Below are positions 38,603 through 53,300 of a stretch of DNA of 64,000 nucleotides, one piece after another. Origin of the DNA: Serripes groenlandicus (Eukaryota > Mollusca > Bivalvia > Cardiida > Cardiidae); contig JASEVX010000013.1 of the NCBI GenBank assembly GCA_031761405.1, forward strand, positions 40,748,601 to 40,812,600. Direction: 5' to 3'. A program made the position numbers and the translations under genes. Numbering within the stretch: position 1 is the stretch's first letter; the number at the start of each line of letters is the position of its first letter. The notes under the pieces were generated by a model. That model searched no databases, was not told the DNA's origin, and worked only from the letters and a program-made list of their open reading frames with translations.

Positions 38603-41600
38603 GTAAATAAGGGTGGTAAATAAGGCACATGAGGAAAATAAAAGTACTTAGAGTTTGAATTAGGCGCATGTTTTGGAAAAATCAAAGAACTTTAAATAAG
38701 GCACTTTAGGAAAATTAAAGTACTTAGGGTTTAAATAAGGCACATGAGGAAAATCAACGTACTTAGAGTTTAAATAAGGCACATTTATTAATAGGAAAAT
38801 CAAGTATGTATAGTTTAAATAATTAAGGCACATTAGGAAAATCAAAGTATTTTAGAGTTTGAATAAGTCACATTAGGAAAATCGAAGTATTTTAGAGTTA
38901 AATAAGGCACATTAGGAAAATTAGAGTTTAAATAAGGCATATGAGGAAAATTAAAGTACTTAGGGTTTAGATAAGGTACATTAGGAAAATGAAAGTACTT
39001 AGAGTTAAGATAAGGCATATGAAAAAAAATCTAAGTAGTTAGAGTTTAAATAAGGCACATTAGGAAAATTAAAGTACTTAGAGTTTAAATAAAGCACATG
39101 AGAAAAAAGTATTTTAGAGTTTAGATAAGGCACATGAGGAAAATCAAAGTATTTAGAGGCATTTTAGAGTTAAATAAGGTACATTAGGAAAATTAGAGTT
39201 TAAATAAGGCATATGAGGAAAATTAGAGTTTAAATAAGGCATATGAGGAAAATTAAAGTACTTAGAGTTTAAATAAAGCACATGAGAAAAAAGTATTTTA
39301 GAGTTTAGATAAGGCACATGAGGAAAATCAAAGTATTTAGAGGCATTTTAGAGTTAAATAAGGTACATTAGGAAAATTAGAGTTTAAATAAGGCATATGA
39401 GGAAAATTAGAGTTTAAATAAGGCATATTAGGAAAATTAAAGTACTTAGAGTTTAAATAAAGCACATGAGAAAAAAGTATTTTAGAGTTTAGATAAGGCA
39501 CATGAGGAAAATCAAAGTAGTTTAAATAAGGCACATGAGAAGAATAAAAGTATTTAGAGTTTAAATAAGGCACATTATGAAAATCTAAGTAGTTAGAGTT
39601 TAAATAAGCCTTATGAAAATAAACGTACTTAGAGTTTAAATAAGGCACATTAGGAAAAGTAAAGTACTTAGAGTTTAAATAAGGCACATTAGGAAAATTA
39701 AAGTATTTAGAGTTTAAAAAAGGCATATTATGAAAATTAAAGTACTTAGAGTTTAAATAAGGCACATTAGGAAAATTAAGGTATTTAGAGTTAATAAGGC
39801 ACATTAGGAAAATTAAGTAAGGTATTTAGAGATTAAATAAGGCATGTGAGGAATATTAAAGTACTTTAGAGTTTAGATAAGGTACATGAGGAAACTTGAA
39901 GTACTCAGAGTTATACATCTTTCCCATGTAACAACTCTGCAGCAGATGACTTTGAATACATTTGTGCATAAATATTGATAATCCATAGATAAAAAACACA
40001 ACTGCCAGTATTGTAAGAGGCAAAAAAGAAGAAAAAAATATTCACAATTTATTATTACATAAAAGTTTTTAAGTGTAAAACTGTAAAATCCAATTCAATT
40101 TAGTTTGTTTATATTTAGCAATGCAAAAAAAATGTAAAGATACTGTACCTCAACATCACTGAGGTGACAGACGTCCAAATAAAATATCCACATTCATCCA
40201 ATGATATTTAGGGTTTCTGGCAGTTTCTGAGCATTAAAAATCGATACAATATAAGGTCAATAATAAAAAAAACAAATCCCAGCTCGGCCAACATTCTTTC
40301 CGACATTTGACAAAAGTCACTGTGCCAAGCGTCCTTCGTCTTTCACCAATGAGCTAACATTCTAAGTGGTAAAGCAGCCAGTTGCTTGGAAAGTGTGTTG
40401 TGTAGAGTACTGGTGTGACAAACACATGAATAGGTGAACTGGCCGCCGTGATATGACTGAAAAATTGAAAGTTAATTGCATGAATACGCACCTGCTGAAA
40501 ACTGCTGCCTGATTATCTTTCACCATATTTGTTACCAAAACTTTTCAGTTTTTGGCAAGATATTTCATATGCTGATAGAAACACATGTCCGAAACGGATG
40601 GCACCAAATAAATACCAAATGTCACCTAAGTCAGAGCTCTAGATAAGGGGCGTTTGCATACATGTTCTAAAATCCTTATTTTACCTTCTAATCCTATAAT
40701 GTTTTAGGTACTCAAAAGAATAGTCTCAGTGAGACGATTCCTTTGAGTACCTGCAACATGGGATTTGCTTTAATAATAAGAGAGAAATTGTGGGAAAAAG
40801 AGAGATGAATGCCCCTCCCTATCTGGGCCTCTGCTAACCCTTTTTTCCTCATATAGACGCTTTCTTACACCTCTGCAGCAGACAGCTTTTTGAAAACATA
40901 GTGACAAAAGAAGAAATTGCTCAAAACAAGCAATTTCTCGATTTGCCACAATGTTTTCCACTTTTAGTCATAGGTTATCCATTCAATTAAAGAGATTTTC
41001 TATTTTTGGCCGGATTGCTCTAGCAATTCCGGTCTATAGATTGGCGATGTCCGTTTGTCTATCTGTCCGTCCATCTGTCTGTACGTCTGTCTGTCTGTTC
41101 GTCCGTCAACATTTTGGTTAAAGTTTCAGGTTGAGGAAAAATCTCAGCACTGGAAAGGGTTACAAACTTGAAACTTTGCCTGAAGGTAACCAGTAACAAG
41201 TTCTATTGATTTCTATGGTTACTTTGACCTTGACCTTGGTTTGTCGATTTTCAAGGTCAAATTGTCAACAATACGGCCTTACCATCCTCAGCGGTTTCTT
41301 GTTGTTCTGTGCTGTACAACAGAAGATTTACCTGGATGTTGATAATAGTATAATGGGAAAATGTGTAATGGTAGAGCCTCTCTGACTCGGGTGGGGGATG
41401 TTAATTGTGGCTTCAAATTCCGGCAGATTCATACCAAAAATGGAAGTAAGGGCTTTCCCACAATGATTGATAATGTGGTGTTATATAGCATTACATCTGG
41501 TATCATTATAAGTTGACCAGTATTACTGGTAATTTAAGCCTTCCCAGGAAATGCCGTGTTCCACAACATTTGAAGGTCAAGTAAAGATTTTAGGGTACCA

Positions 41601-44600
41601 AATACATCTTTATGTGAAAAATAAATAAACATACAATTTCTACTTAACAGGGATTCTTCCGTAGAGCCTTAAAGAAGAGCGAGATCACATTCCAATGTAA
41701 ATGTACCGAGGGCGAAAAACTCGTGTGGAAACGAGGCCCAAACAAAAATGGCTGTCCAGCGTGTCGGTATGCCAGATGTCTGACAGTTGGAATGTCCAAA
41801 AATGGTAAGACCACTATAAAATCCCTCATTACACACTGCATGCTTTGGTTTTAAACATACGCCTCAGAAAGACTCAAAAAGTTAAACGTCATTCACCAGT
41901 GGAAGAATGATACATTGATAGGCCAAAATGAAGACAATGTGATCACGTACAGATCTATTCTTATGTTAAGCAAATAAGAAATACAAGGATTTCAAAATTT
42001 CCACAGCCCTGCAACAAATGCATTGGAGTTTCAATAAACTTATGTACCCAAAATTGGTTGGTATTCATAGCTATAAATGATGAGTGTAATGATGAATATT
42101 CTTAAATCAAGACAATTTTGAAAACATCTTGGCAAAATTATAGTAAACCGTAACGTCTAGATTGATTACTAAAAAGAGTTTAAAAACCCTGTGGCAAAAG
42201 AAGATATTGCTCATGATGAGCAATTTCTTCTTTTGCCACAATGTTTTCAAAAGTCAGCTGCTACAGATGCATCTGTTTGTGGGAAAGAGTGAAATGAAAC
42301 TCCAGTGCTGCTCAATGAACCTCTATGAGACGATCGGCTGCAGAACTTTGCATCAACATATGGGAAAATGGTATTTGTGACCTCATTCTTTGTCCCTCAA
42401 AGTTGCTGGGATAGCATAACAACAAATCGGGCTTCTGGAATATTGCAAAAGATCGATTTTTAACTTGCCCGACCGATTTTAAGAATAAATTTGCAAAAAA
42501 ATGTGTCCAGATATTTTCTTAAATCTTACTAATTCCTATGCTATTTGTCACATTATAGGTAAGACCACTATACAATCCCTAATTAGACACTACATGCTTT
42601 GTTTTTTAAAACATTGGGTATACCTCAGAAAGACTCAAAAAGATTTACGTCGTTCATAAGTTGAAGAATGATACATTGATAGGCCAAGTTGAAGACAATA
42701 CGATCACTTACAGATCTTATTTTTATGTGTGTACTAGTCATGTGATCAACAAAGTTACATGATCAACAAAGTCACTGGTGAAGTGAGCTATTTATAAGCA
42801 GTCAATCATTGCACGGTTCATTAACAAAAAGTTGCGATTTGATTGATTCACATCGTCCGACAAAATTAACAAATTGAAAAAGAGTGAAATGAGCCTTTAA
42901 TTTAGACATAGCAATGAAAGTTAATGTCCAATCAAAAGCTACTAGTCATTATTTAGTCCTATTGTCAGTATAAATCGAAAGATCATCTGATTAAAATTGC
43001 GGAAAAAAGTAGACGTATATTCGGACATTATTAATAGTTCATACTTTTGTCTACTTAAATAATCATAACTTTCTACTGTCTGTTTTTCCCGAATTCTTTG
43101 AAAGAAGTCTGCTGTGGGCTCCTTAAATGTGAAGAGGAACGTGATAAAAAGGCAAAAGAAATCAACGATTCCTAGTTGTTCATATCTGTATCCAAAAGGT
43201 TAACTTTATACCCTGAATGTTCAAAGACCTCAATGCAGCAGACAACTTTTTAAAAAACATTGTGGCAAATACAGGCATTGCTCATAATTAAAAATGAGGC
43301 ATATTTTCCTTTATCAGAATGTTTTCAATTTATTCAATAATTATAATTTTATTTATATATTGAGATAATTTCCATATTTTTGTTTACACTCTTTCAAAGT
43401 TGTCTCCTGTAGATTTTTGTCTGCAGGAAAGCATTTATTTATAAAACAAGATGGATTTAATATGAAAATCAAAAGATCATGTAAGAGATATTGAAATACC
43501 CAGTTGAAATTACCAATGGGGTAATGAAATTTGCTTTTTTCAAATACTCAATTACTTTGGATGAGGTAATACTCAATTAACATGAAAAGCGTATCTGTAG
43601 CACTGAAATATGAGAGATATCCAACATGGTTAGGTTCACTAAGATTGCTTACTAAGCAACAAAGTTATGTCCCCTTGAATAGCCTCGCCATACAGAATGC
43701 ACTATTTAGCAAGCAGAAAGGTAAAGGCTTGCATACTCCCCCCTGAAGTCGGCTCTTGTATTTATCCCTTTCCCGCATTCAACAAGTCTGCAGCAGAAGA
43801 CTTTAAAAACATCTTTCACAATGTATAAGGGTACATTTTGTCATGTCTCTACGTCCATGTATTTTATCATACTCGGGTGTTGTGAGTTTGAACCCCAGCT
43901 AAAAGCCAACATTTCTTCCGAGGTATTGCAAATGGGATCGTTCAGTGTTGTTGCGAGAAATGTTCAGTTAGTAACTGCCTGAGCTCCTCCATTTTCCCCT
44001 GCCTCTATTCTAAACGTAGAAAATGTCCATAAATGAAAGTGTTGAAAATAGTGTGGCAATTTCTCCTTTTGCCACAATGTTTTAAAGAAAGTATGGCTTC
44101 TGAAAATGTGTCAAAAGCGATTATCATGGAAAGATCGAGATTGGATACAGCTGATTGCCAGGTTATTGAATGAACATGTATCTGAAATATTATTGTTAAA
44201 TGAACATGTTGTTAAAAATATGGTCAAAAATGAAATAGCTGTATGTTGTCTTTCCACAAAAGGTTTTCTATTGCAGAGGAATCTGCCGTGGCTGAGTGGT
44301 TAATGTCGGGATTTTGGAACCGGGCGTCCCGGGTTCGATACCAAGTTGCAACGTTCATGGTGGAGTGCCCTTTGGCAAGCCTAGTACTGGTGTACTGGTT
44401 TGTTTACCCAGGGATCGTGAATAAATGAGTTCTCTGTGTGATATAACTGTAATAATGTTGAAAATGGCATAAAACCCCACTAAACAAACAAATAAATTGT
44501 CTGTTGCAGGGATGTCTGATGTGTGTATTCAGATAGTTGGTAAGTTGGAATGGGTAAACTGGAACTTGTGTCATGTGCATCAATTTGTTCTTGCAGCAAT

Positions 44601-47282
44601 AAAGATAGGCCGATACACTTTGAATAGAAAGACGGAGAACATACTTAAAGTGAAATCTCTTGAAGCCATGGATTCTGTGATAGAGAAGGCGATATTATCC
44701 ACCGTTTTCCCGGACTACAGTCTGTCCATCTTTGACTCTCCAGCCTCTGGTAAGCTCTTTTGTTTTAATTTTATAGTTTGTCCATTTTCGAAGAAAAAAG
44801 TTGGGGTATTGTGATACCCTTGGCATCTTCGTCTGTTCAGATTCTGCGTCGTCACAAAACTTGAACCTTACCTCAAACTAAAAAAACATGGTCTGTACAA
44901 GCTCACATAACTCTTGCTTTAATAATTATTCAGTTATGCCCCTTTGTCGACATAGAATAAAACAGACAAGTGTGGCGTTCACTCCACAGCGCTCTTGTTA
45001 CACAGATAGAGTGTACTATCTTTTAATCCATTCCCATTTACAATAAAATGTGCTACAGACAACTTTTAACCCTTTCCCTCATATGACAATTCTGAAGCAG
45101 ACGACTGAACATATTCTGTAAAAAAAAAATCTCTTTGATTGAATGGATAACCTATGACTAAAAGTGGAAAACATTATGGCACTATGTTTTCAAAGATCTG
45201 TCTGCTACAGAGGCGTCATAAAGCGTCTATATGAGGGAAAGGGTTAAAGCTTTTGGCAAACAGTTGAAAAATCTTTAGCAATAAATCTAATTGTATTATC
45301 ATCAATTTGAAAGCATTGTGGCAAATTGAGAAATTTCTTGTTTTTCTATAATGTTTTTAAAATGTCGTCTGTTGCAGATGCGTCAAAAGATGTCATGTGG
45401 GAAATGGTTAATGGAAGCTCCTTAGAGCAAAAACCTGTTTATACCAACAGTTTAACCCTTTCCCCTATACAGACACTTTCTGATGCCTGTGCAGCAGATG
45501 ACTTGAAAACATTGTGGCTAATGATTTTGCATGAGTGTGCATTCGACCAGTGTGATAACGAGGTTGCACCCTTTCTGGTTTCTGGCGAGGATTAATAATT
45601 GAAAAATTTCTTTTTCAGGATCAGGAATAAGCTCCCCTGAAGGCATGACCATATTGGAGTCACCTCCCTTGATAGATTCTCCATCTTGTTCAACAACATC
45701 AGCAAGTGTGTCATCTTCAGATTCAAAACACACTCAACTTACAGTAACGGTACGGTAACAGACATAAATAATTAATACAGTTTACCCTTTCCATCATGCA
45801 GCAAAATACAACTTTGTAAAATATGGAAAATCTCTTTAAATGAAAGTTTGATTACTGAATAAAGCTAAAATATATTGTGACTAAAGGTAAAATAGCTGAC
45901 CCACAAATTATAAAGAATACACAAAATCATAATATTCCCGACTTCTCATTCTTTAATAGTCTATGTGGAAAAGCAGCCAGTTGTTTTAAGAACTGTTGTG
46001 TGGAGTACTGGTGTGAGAAAACCAGGAAACCCATAAGTAGGTGACTGGCTAAAGTGATATGACCGGAAAGATTGTTGAAAACCACTTTTATCCCCAATCG
46101 ATCAATCAATCTTGACTGTCCTTCAAACAATGTTTTATTATTGGAGATGTGGATCTACAATAGCTCAGTTGGTAACAGCAAGGGCTGTTGATCAAGATGT
46201 GTCGAGTCCGAACCCTGGCTTGGTCATTCATTCTTTCTGTGATTGATAAAATACCTTTGGGATGGTATCCGTTGTCTAGTTGTCTGGGCCGAATGTTGCC
46301 TGAAATACTTAAAGAGAAAGTTAGGAAGGAAATGGTTAGGTGACCTTGCTGTTGTGATATGACTGAAAAACTGCTGTATATGGTGTTAAGCTCAATCAGT
46401 AAAAAAAACTCCTCGGTAGTGTAGTTGTAAGGTGTCCCACTCTGGTGTGTGAGGTTGTGGGTTCGATCCTCCGCCGGGTTATACCAAAACCTTAAAAAAT
46501 GGTAGTAATGGCTGCCCTCCTTGGCGCACAGGGTTGCGGGGTAAGCATTAGGACTGCAGGGCTGGTGTCGGTATAACCCTTTCCCTCATATAGACGCTTT
46601 CTAACGCCTCTGCAGCAGACAGCTTTTTGAAAACATAGTGACAAAAGAAGAAATTGCACAAAACGTGCAATTTCTCCTTTTGCCACAATGTTTTCCACTT
46701 TTCGTCATAGGTTATCCATTCAATTATAAAGACTTTCTACTTTTTAACAAAATATGTTCAAAGTCGTCTGCTGCAGAATTGTCGTATGAGGGAAAGGGTT
46801 AAATGGACCAGTAGTATTTGTAACTTACCAAGGAAATGCTGTGATATAACTGAAAAATTGTTGAAAGCAGCTTAAAACTACAAGCAATCAATCAATAAGC
46901 AAAATATTCAATCATTGTTGTTTTTTTACAGGAGATGGAGTCGGTTGTATGTGACTTAACAGAAGCCCATAAAGCCTCTCTGGTCGTCAACCCATCAGGA
47001 ACCAAAGAGGAAGTGAATAAAAGACATCGGCAATATCTGGTACGCAGCCATGGTTTTCAATTCTTAGAAAATAACAATGTAAAGACTTTCCCACATACAA
47101 AAAATATGCAGCAGATGAAACATATTTCATTACGAGCAATGACTCCTTTTGCTGCAATGTTTGCAATGTTTTCAAAAGTCGTCTGCTGCAGAGGTCTTTT
47201 GGAAAGGGATAATTAGTAAAATTAAAAAAATACCCCAAACACCAAGTAAAGATCCTGTATCATCTTCCTGCACACACCCCCC

Positions 47283-47313
<31 letters not shown>

Positions 47314-50300
47314 ACTAGACATCTATTCCTGGAACAGCCCTCAGATATGCTGTGGGTACTCAGGTATATGATTCTTTTGAGTAGTCACAAAATGGCAGTC
47401 ACATGACTCAGGGAGGGATCACCTCTAAAGCCCTTTGAGTGCTTGAACCAATTTTGTGAAGCCTTTGCAATCAGTGTAGATAACTTATCCGCACCTTCTG
47501 ACTTAACCCTTTCAAAACAAACAATCCACTTTTGTCACAATGTTTTCAACTCTCTTTAATCTTTAATAGTTATAATCTTATTGATAAAGATTTTTCATTT
47601 TATTGTCTAAATGTTATTAAGTCGTCTGCTGCTGCTGTATATGGGAAAGGGCTAAGCTCTATAATGTTGGCTGTAAAGCTCAATATCTTAATCTTGATGT
47701 TCCTAGATTTGGCTATGGACTCATATACAAGAAATATGCAGCAGATGACTTTGAAAACATCCTGGATAAAATGTCTATATAGATATATATAATTATTGAG
47801 TAGAGATGAAAACACTTTGGTAAAGGGAGCTTGATCATTATGAGCAATTTCTTTGTTTGGAAATATGTTTTCAAAAGTCATCGTCTAAAAACATGTCAAA
47901 ATCCATCTACAAGTGGTAATAGGTTAAAGTTCACACAATATCAGACTTATCTAGAATATCATTACTTCACAGGATGATTATAATATAAATAGAATATCAT
48001 TACTTCACAGGATGATTATAATATAAATAGAATATCATTACTTCATATAATGATTATAATATAAATAGAATATCATTACTTCACAGAATGATTATAATAT
48101 AAATAGAATATCATTACTTCACAGGATGATTATAATATAAATCAAATATCATTACTTCATAGAATGATTATAATATAAATAGAATATCATTACTTCACAG
48201 AATGATTATAATATAAATAGAATATCATTACTTCACAGGATGATTATAATATAAATAGGATGATTTTGATTTTAATAGAATATCATTATTTCACAGGATG
48301 ATTATAATATAAATAGGATGATTTTGATTTTAATAGAATATCATTATTTCACAGGATGATTATAATATAAATAGGATGATTTTGATTTTAATAGAATATC
48401 ATTATTTCACAGGATGATTATAATATAAATAGAATATCATTACTTCACAGGATGATTATAATATAAATAAAATATCATTACTTAACAGGATGATTATAAT
48501 ATAAATAGGATGATTTTGATTTTAATAGAATATCATTATTTCACAGGATGATTATAATATAAATAGAATATCATTATTTCACAGGATGATTATAATATAA
48601 ATAGAATATCATTATGTCACAGGATGATTATAATATAAATAGAATATCATTACTTCACAGGATGATTATAATATAAATAGAATATCATTACTTCAAAGGA
48701 TGATTATAATATAAATAGAATATCATTACTTCACAGGATGATTATAATATAAATAGAATATCATTACTTCACAGGATGATTATAATATAAATAGAATATC
48801 ATTACTTCATTGGATGATTATAATATAAATAGAATATCATTACTTCACAGGATGATTATAATATAAATAGAATATCATTACTTCATAGGATGATTATAAT
48901 TTGAATAGAATATCATTAAAATTCACAGGATGATTATTATCTAAATAGAATATCATTACTTCATTGGATGATTATAATATAAATAGAATATCATTACTTC
49001 ACAGGATGATTATAATATAAATAGAATACCATTACTTCACAGGATGATTATAATATAAATAGAATATCATTACTTCACAGGATGATTATAATATAAATAG
49101 AATATCATTACTTCACAGCATGATAATGATTTTAATAGAATATCGTTACTTCATTACTTCACAGGATGATTATAATTTAAAAGAAGAAGTTTTTGGTCCC
49201 ATGAACCCATTATCGAAGGCCGAATACAAAGAGTTCTACGACGCCACAGGTATTGATGTTGATGGTCGGCAACTAGCGCTGCAAGAGGGCTTACAATATT
49301 TCATGAAGAAAGTCAAAAAGTTTGTTGAGTATGCAAAAGTTATTCCGGGCTTCACTGAACTTTCTTTGAAGGATCAAGCAAGTCTGATTAAATGTAAGCA
49401 TAAGGAGTTTTATAAGTACAGTGGAACCTATGTATAAAGACCATCCATCAGAACACAACACATTGGTCTTTGTTCTCAGTTGTGATCTATTCTGATCACT
49501 CTCTGTCCGTCGTCCGTTGTTAACATTTAGCTTTAAACATCTTCTCCTACTAAACCACAGGACCAAAACTTCAACCAAGCTTCACAGAAATGTTCCTTCG
49601 ATAGTCTACTTTCAAAATTATTCAGGATTTAAATTCCATTGAGAACTTTGGTTGCTGCGCCATCAGAAAGGGGGCAAAATATCCAGACTTTAAAGATCTT
49701 TTCCTCTGAATCTGCTTGTCAGATTCCAATATAATTTGTTTGCCTTATATGTGCATTGTAAAATCTTTAGAAATCTTCTTGTCCCGATTTAAAGATAATT
49801 TGGTACAAATGTTCCTTGGGGGACCTTCTACCAAAATTGTTCAAATTATCTGATCCAATGAAAAACATGGCCGCAAGGGGCGGGGCTTGTTTTCCTTATA
49901 TGTGCATTGTAAAATCTTTAAAAATCTTCTTGTCCAAAAGCACCTGCCTGATTTAAAAAGGCACAAATGTTCCTTTGGTTCTACCAAGGTTGTTCAAATA
50001 AATCTGATCCGTTGAAAAACATGACCACCTGCGGGTTGCTTGTTTTCCTTATATATGTATAGAGTAAAAACTTTGAAAACTATTAAAGTTCTATTAAATC
50101 AGGTGAGCTATATAGGGCCGTCTTGTTGTGAAAGTGCTTGTCTGATTTTAAGAAAATTGAATAGAAATCTTACTTCAGTGATCATCTCCTTAATTTGTTC
50201 AAGCCGTATTCATTGTTAACAAAATCATAGCAACCTGGCGTCATCACAAAAGGGGTAAATTGAACTTTTAGCTACAAAGGACAACTACCATTCCACTGGA

Positions 50301-53300
50301 CCAATTTCACATTTACTTTACAGGAATGTTCCTTTGTTGGTCCTCTTTCAAAATTGTTCAAAGACTTACATTCTGAGAAAAATACCTCACTTTAAAATCT
50401 TTTTCCTCCATAATCTCCTTGTCCAATTCCAACATAATTTAGTAGAAATGTTCTTTGAGTGACCCTCTACAGAAACAGTTCAAACCATATTGATTTCATT
50501 GAATATTAGGGCAGCAAGACAGCATCAGGAAAGGGGGAAAATCACAAAACTTCATAATTCCATTCCTATTAAAGTTTGTGTTAGATTTCAAATAATTTAG
50601 CAGAAATATTCCTTTACATAATTAATTCGATTAAAATAGATATGCTATGTTGCATCAGAAAAGGGGTAAAAGAACTTTTAGCTTCAAATGACGTCTCCTA
50701 AACCATTGAACCGATATCTACCAAACTTCACATTAATGTTCCTTTGCTGGTCCTATTTCAAATTGTGCAAATATTTAAAGCCTTATTACAAATGGCCTTT
50801 ACTGATAAGCTATTTCTTAGCTACTCCTTGCAGTTTCATTGGCACTCCTGATAAAATTTTCCCAGATATTTGCAGTTAAATATTTGCTACTAATTTAAAG
50901 AATTATGACCCTTTTTTCACTTAGAATTTCGGTTAAGTTTTTTGTACCAATTTACTTTTTTTCAAAACCACTACAGATATTGCTTTGAAACTTACAACAC
51001 TTTTTCACCATCATGACCTCCATCAACAGACAAGATTACATGACTCTGTCAAGGTTTTTGTATGAATTATTGCCCTTTTTTAACTTAGAATTTCAGTTAA
51101 GTTTTTTGTATCAATTTACTTATTTTCAAAAGCTATACTACTCGCCCCGGCATCGGTGTTGGTGTCACACTTTGGTTTTAAGGTTTTTGTACCAATTCCC
51201 TTTTTTGTCAAAACCATTACAGATATTGCTTTGAAAACTTACAATACTTGTTCAACATCAATACTTCTACCAACAGACATAACTCTGTCAAGATTTTTGT
51301 AAGAAGTATGACCCTTTTTCGACTTAGAATTTCGGTTAAGTTTTTTGTATCAATTTACTTATTTTCAAAAGCTATACTACTCGCCCCGGCATCGGTGTTG
51401 GTGTTACACTTTGGTTTTAAGGTTTTTGTACCAATTCCCTTTTTTGTCAAAACCATTACAGATATTGCTTTGAAACTTACAATACTTATTCACCATCATT
51501 ACCTCCATCAACAGACAAGAGTACATAACTTTGTCAAGGTTTTCGTAAGAATTATGGCCCTTTTTTTACTTAGAATTTTGGTTAAGTTTTTTGTACCAAT
51601 ACACTTTTTATCAAAACCATTACTTATATTGCTTTGAAACTTACAACACTTGTTCTGCAGCATTAACTCCATCAACAGACAAGAGAACATAACTCTGTCA
51701 AGATTTTTGTAAGAATTATGGCCCTTTTTAGACTTAGAATTTCGGTTAAGTTTTTTGTACCAATTTACTTTTTTACGAAACCATTACAGATATGGATTCG
51801 AAACTTACAACACTTATTCACCATCATTACTACTATCAACAGACGAGAGTACATAACTCTGTCAAGACTTATGGCCCTTTTTCGACTTAGAAGCTTTTTG
51901 TACCAATTTACTTTTTATCAAAACCATTACATATATTGCTTTGAAACTTACATCATTTTTTCACCATCATTACCTCCAGCAACATAACTCTGTCAATGTT
52001 TTTGTAAGAATTATGGCCATTTTTCGCCTCAGATATTTAATTAAGTTTTTCATACCACCCCACTCTTTTTCAAAACCGTTAGTGATATATAGCTTATAAA
52101 CTTACAATACTTATTCATCATCATAACCTCCATCAACAGACAAGGGTACATAACTCTGTAATGTTTTGTTTAAGAATTATGGCCCTTTTTCGATTTATAA
52201 TTTATAATAAGTTATTCATACCAAATCAAATTTTATCAAAATAATTAGAGATATAGCTTAAACACTTAAAAAATCATTTTACCATCATTACCTCCACCAA
52301 CAGCCAAGATTGCATAATTCAGTTAAGGTTTTTGTAAGAATTATGACTCTTTTTCGACTATCACACAACACAGTTTTGTTTTATTGGCAAGCACAAAAAA
52401 GTTGATAATGCTGTCCTCCGACAGCTCTTGTTATGACAGTGCTTGTCTGAGTTTAACAAATTGGAATAGCAATCTTACTTCAGTTATCCTGTACTTAATT
52501 TGTTCAAGCCATATTGATTGATTACAAAATCATAGCAACCAGGCATCATCATAAAAGGGGTAAATTGAACTTTTAGCTACAAATGACAACTCCTACCATT
52601 CCAATGGACCAATTTCAACTTGACTTCACAGGAATGTTCCTTAGTTGGTCCTCTTTCAAAAGTGTTCAACGACTTACATTCTGTGTAGAACTTTGGTTGC
52701 TGCGGCATCAGAAAGTGAGAAAATACCCAAATTTTAAAAATCTTTTTCCTCCATAATCTGCTTATGTGATTGCAAGATAATTTTGTAGAAATGTTCCTTG
52801 AGTGACCCTCTTCAAAAACTGTTCAAGCCATATTGATATTGTTGAAAAACAGGGCAGCAAGGTAGCATCAGGAAAGGGGCAAAATGACAAAACTTTATCA
52901 TTCCATTCTTATTAAAGTTGTTTAGATTTCAAGATACAAATGCCCTTTACTGATAAGCTATTTCTTAAACAGTGTCCACTCCTTGCAGTTTCATTTGCAC
53001 TCCTGATAACATTTTATTTTCAAAGATATTTGCAGTTAAATATTTGCTACTGATTTACTATCATTCAAGTGATCAATTTAGGGCCATCTTGGCCCTCTTG
53101 TTTAAAAGTATATTCTTATTTTCTATAACAAAATATTTCTCCTTCATATATGGTGGACTTGCAATAACTCAAAAGTCAGAAACTGACATGTTCAAGGGAG
53201 CTAAAGTCATTTATGTAATTTCATCTTTGTAATTAATTTATACTTAATTGTTTAAGCCCCCCACCCTTTCAAAGAAGAGGGGGGGGTATACTGCTTTGAA

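Noticed and set aside
39337..39804. 155-residue reverse open frame with VPYLNSKYFNF repeats
   Set aside because: Reading of the intron 1 minisatellite of receptor B.
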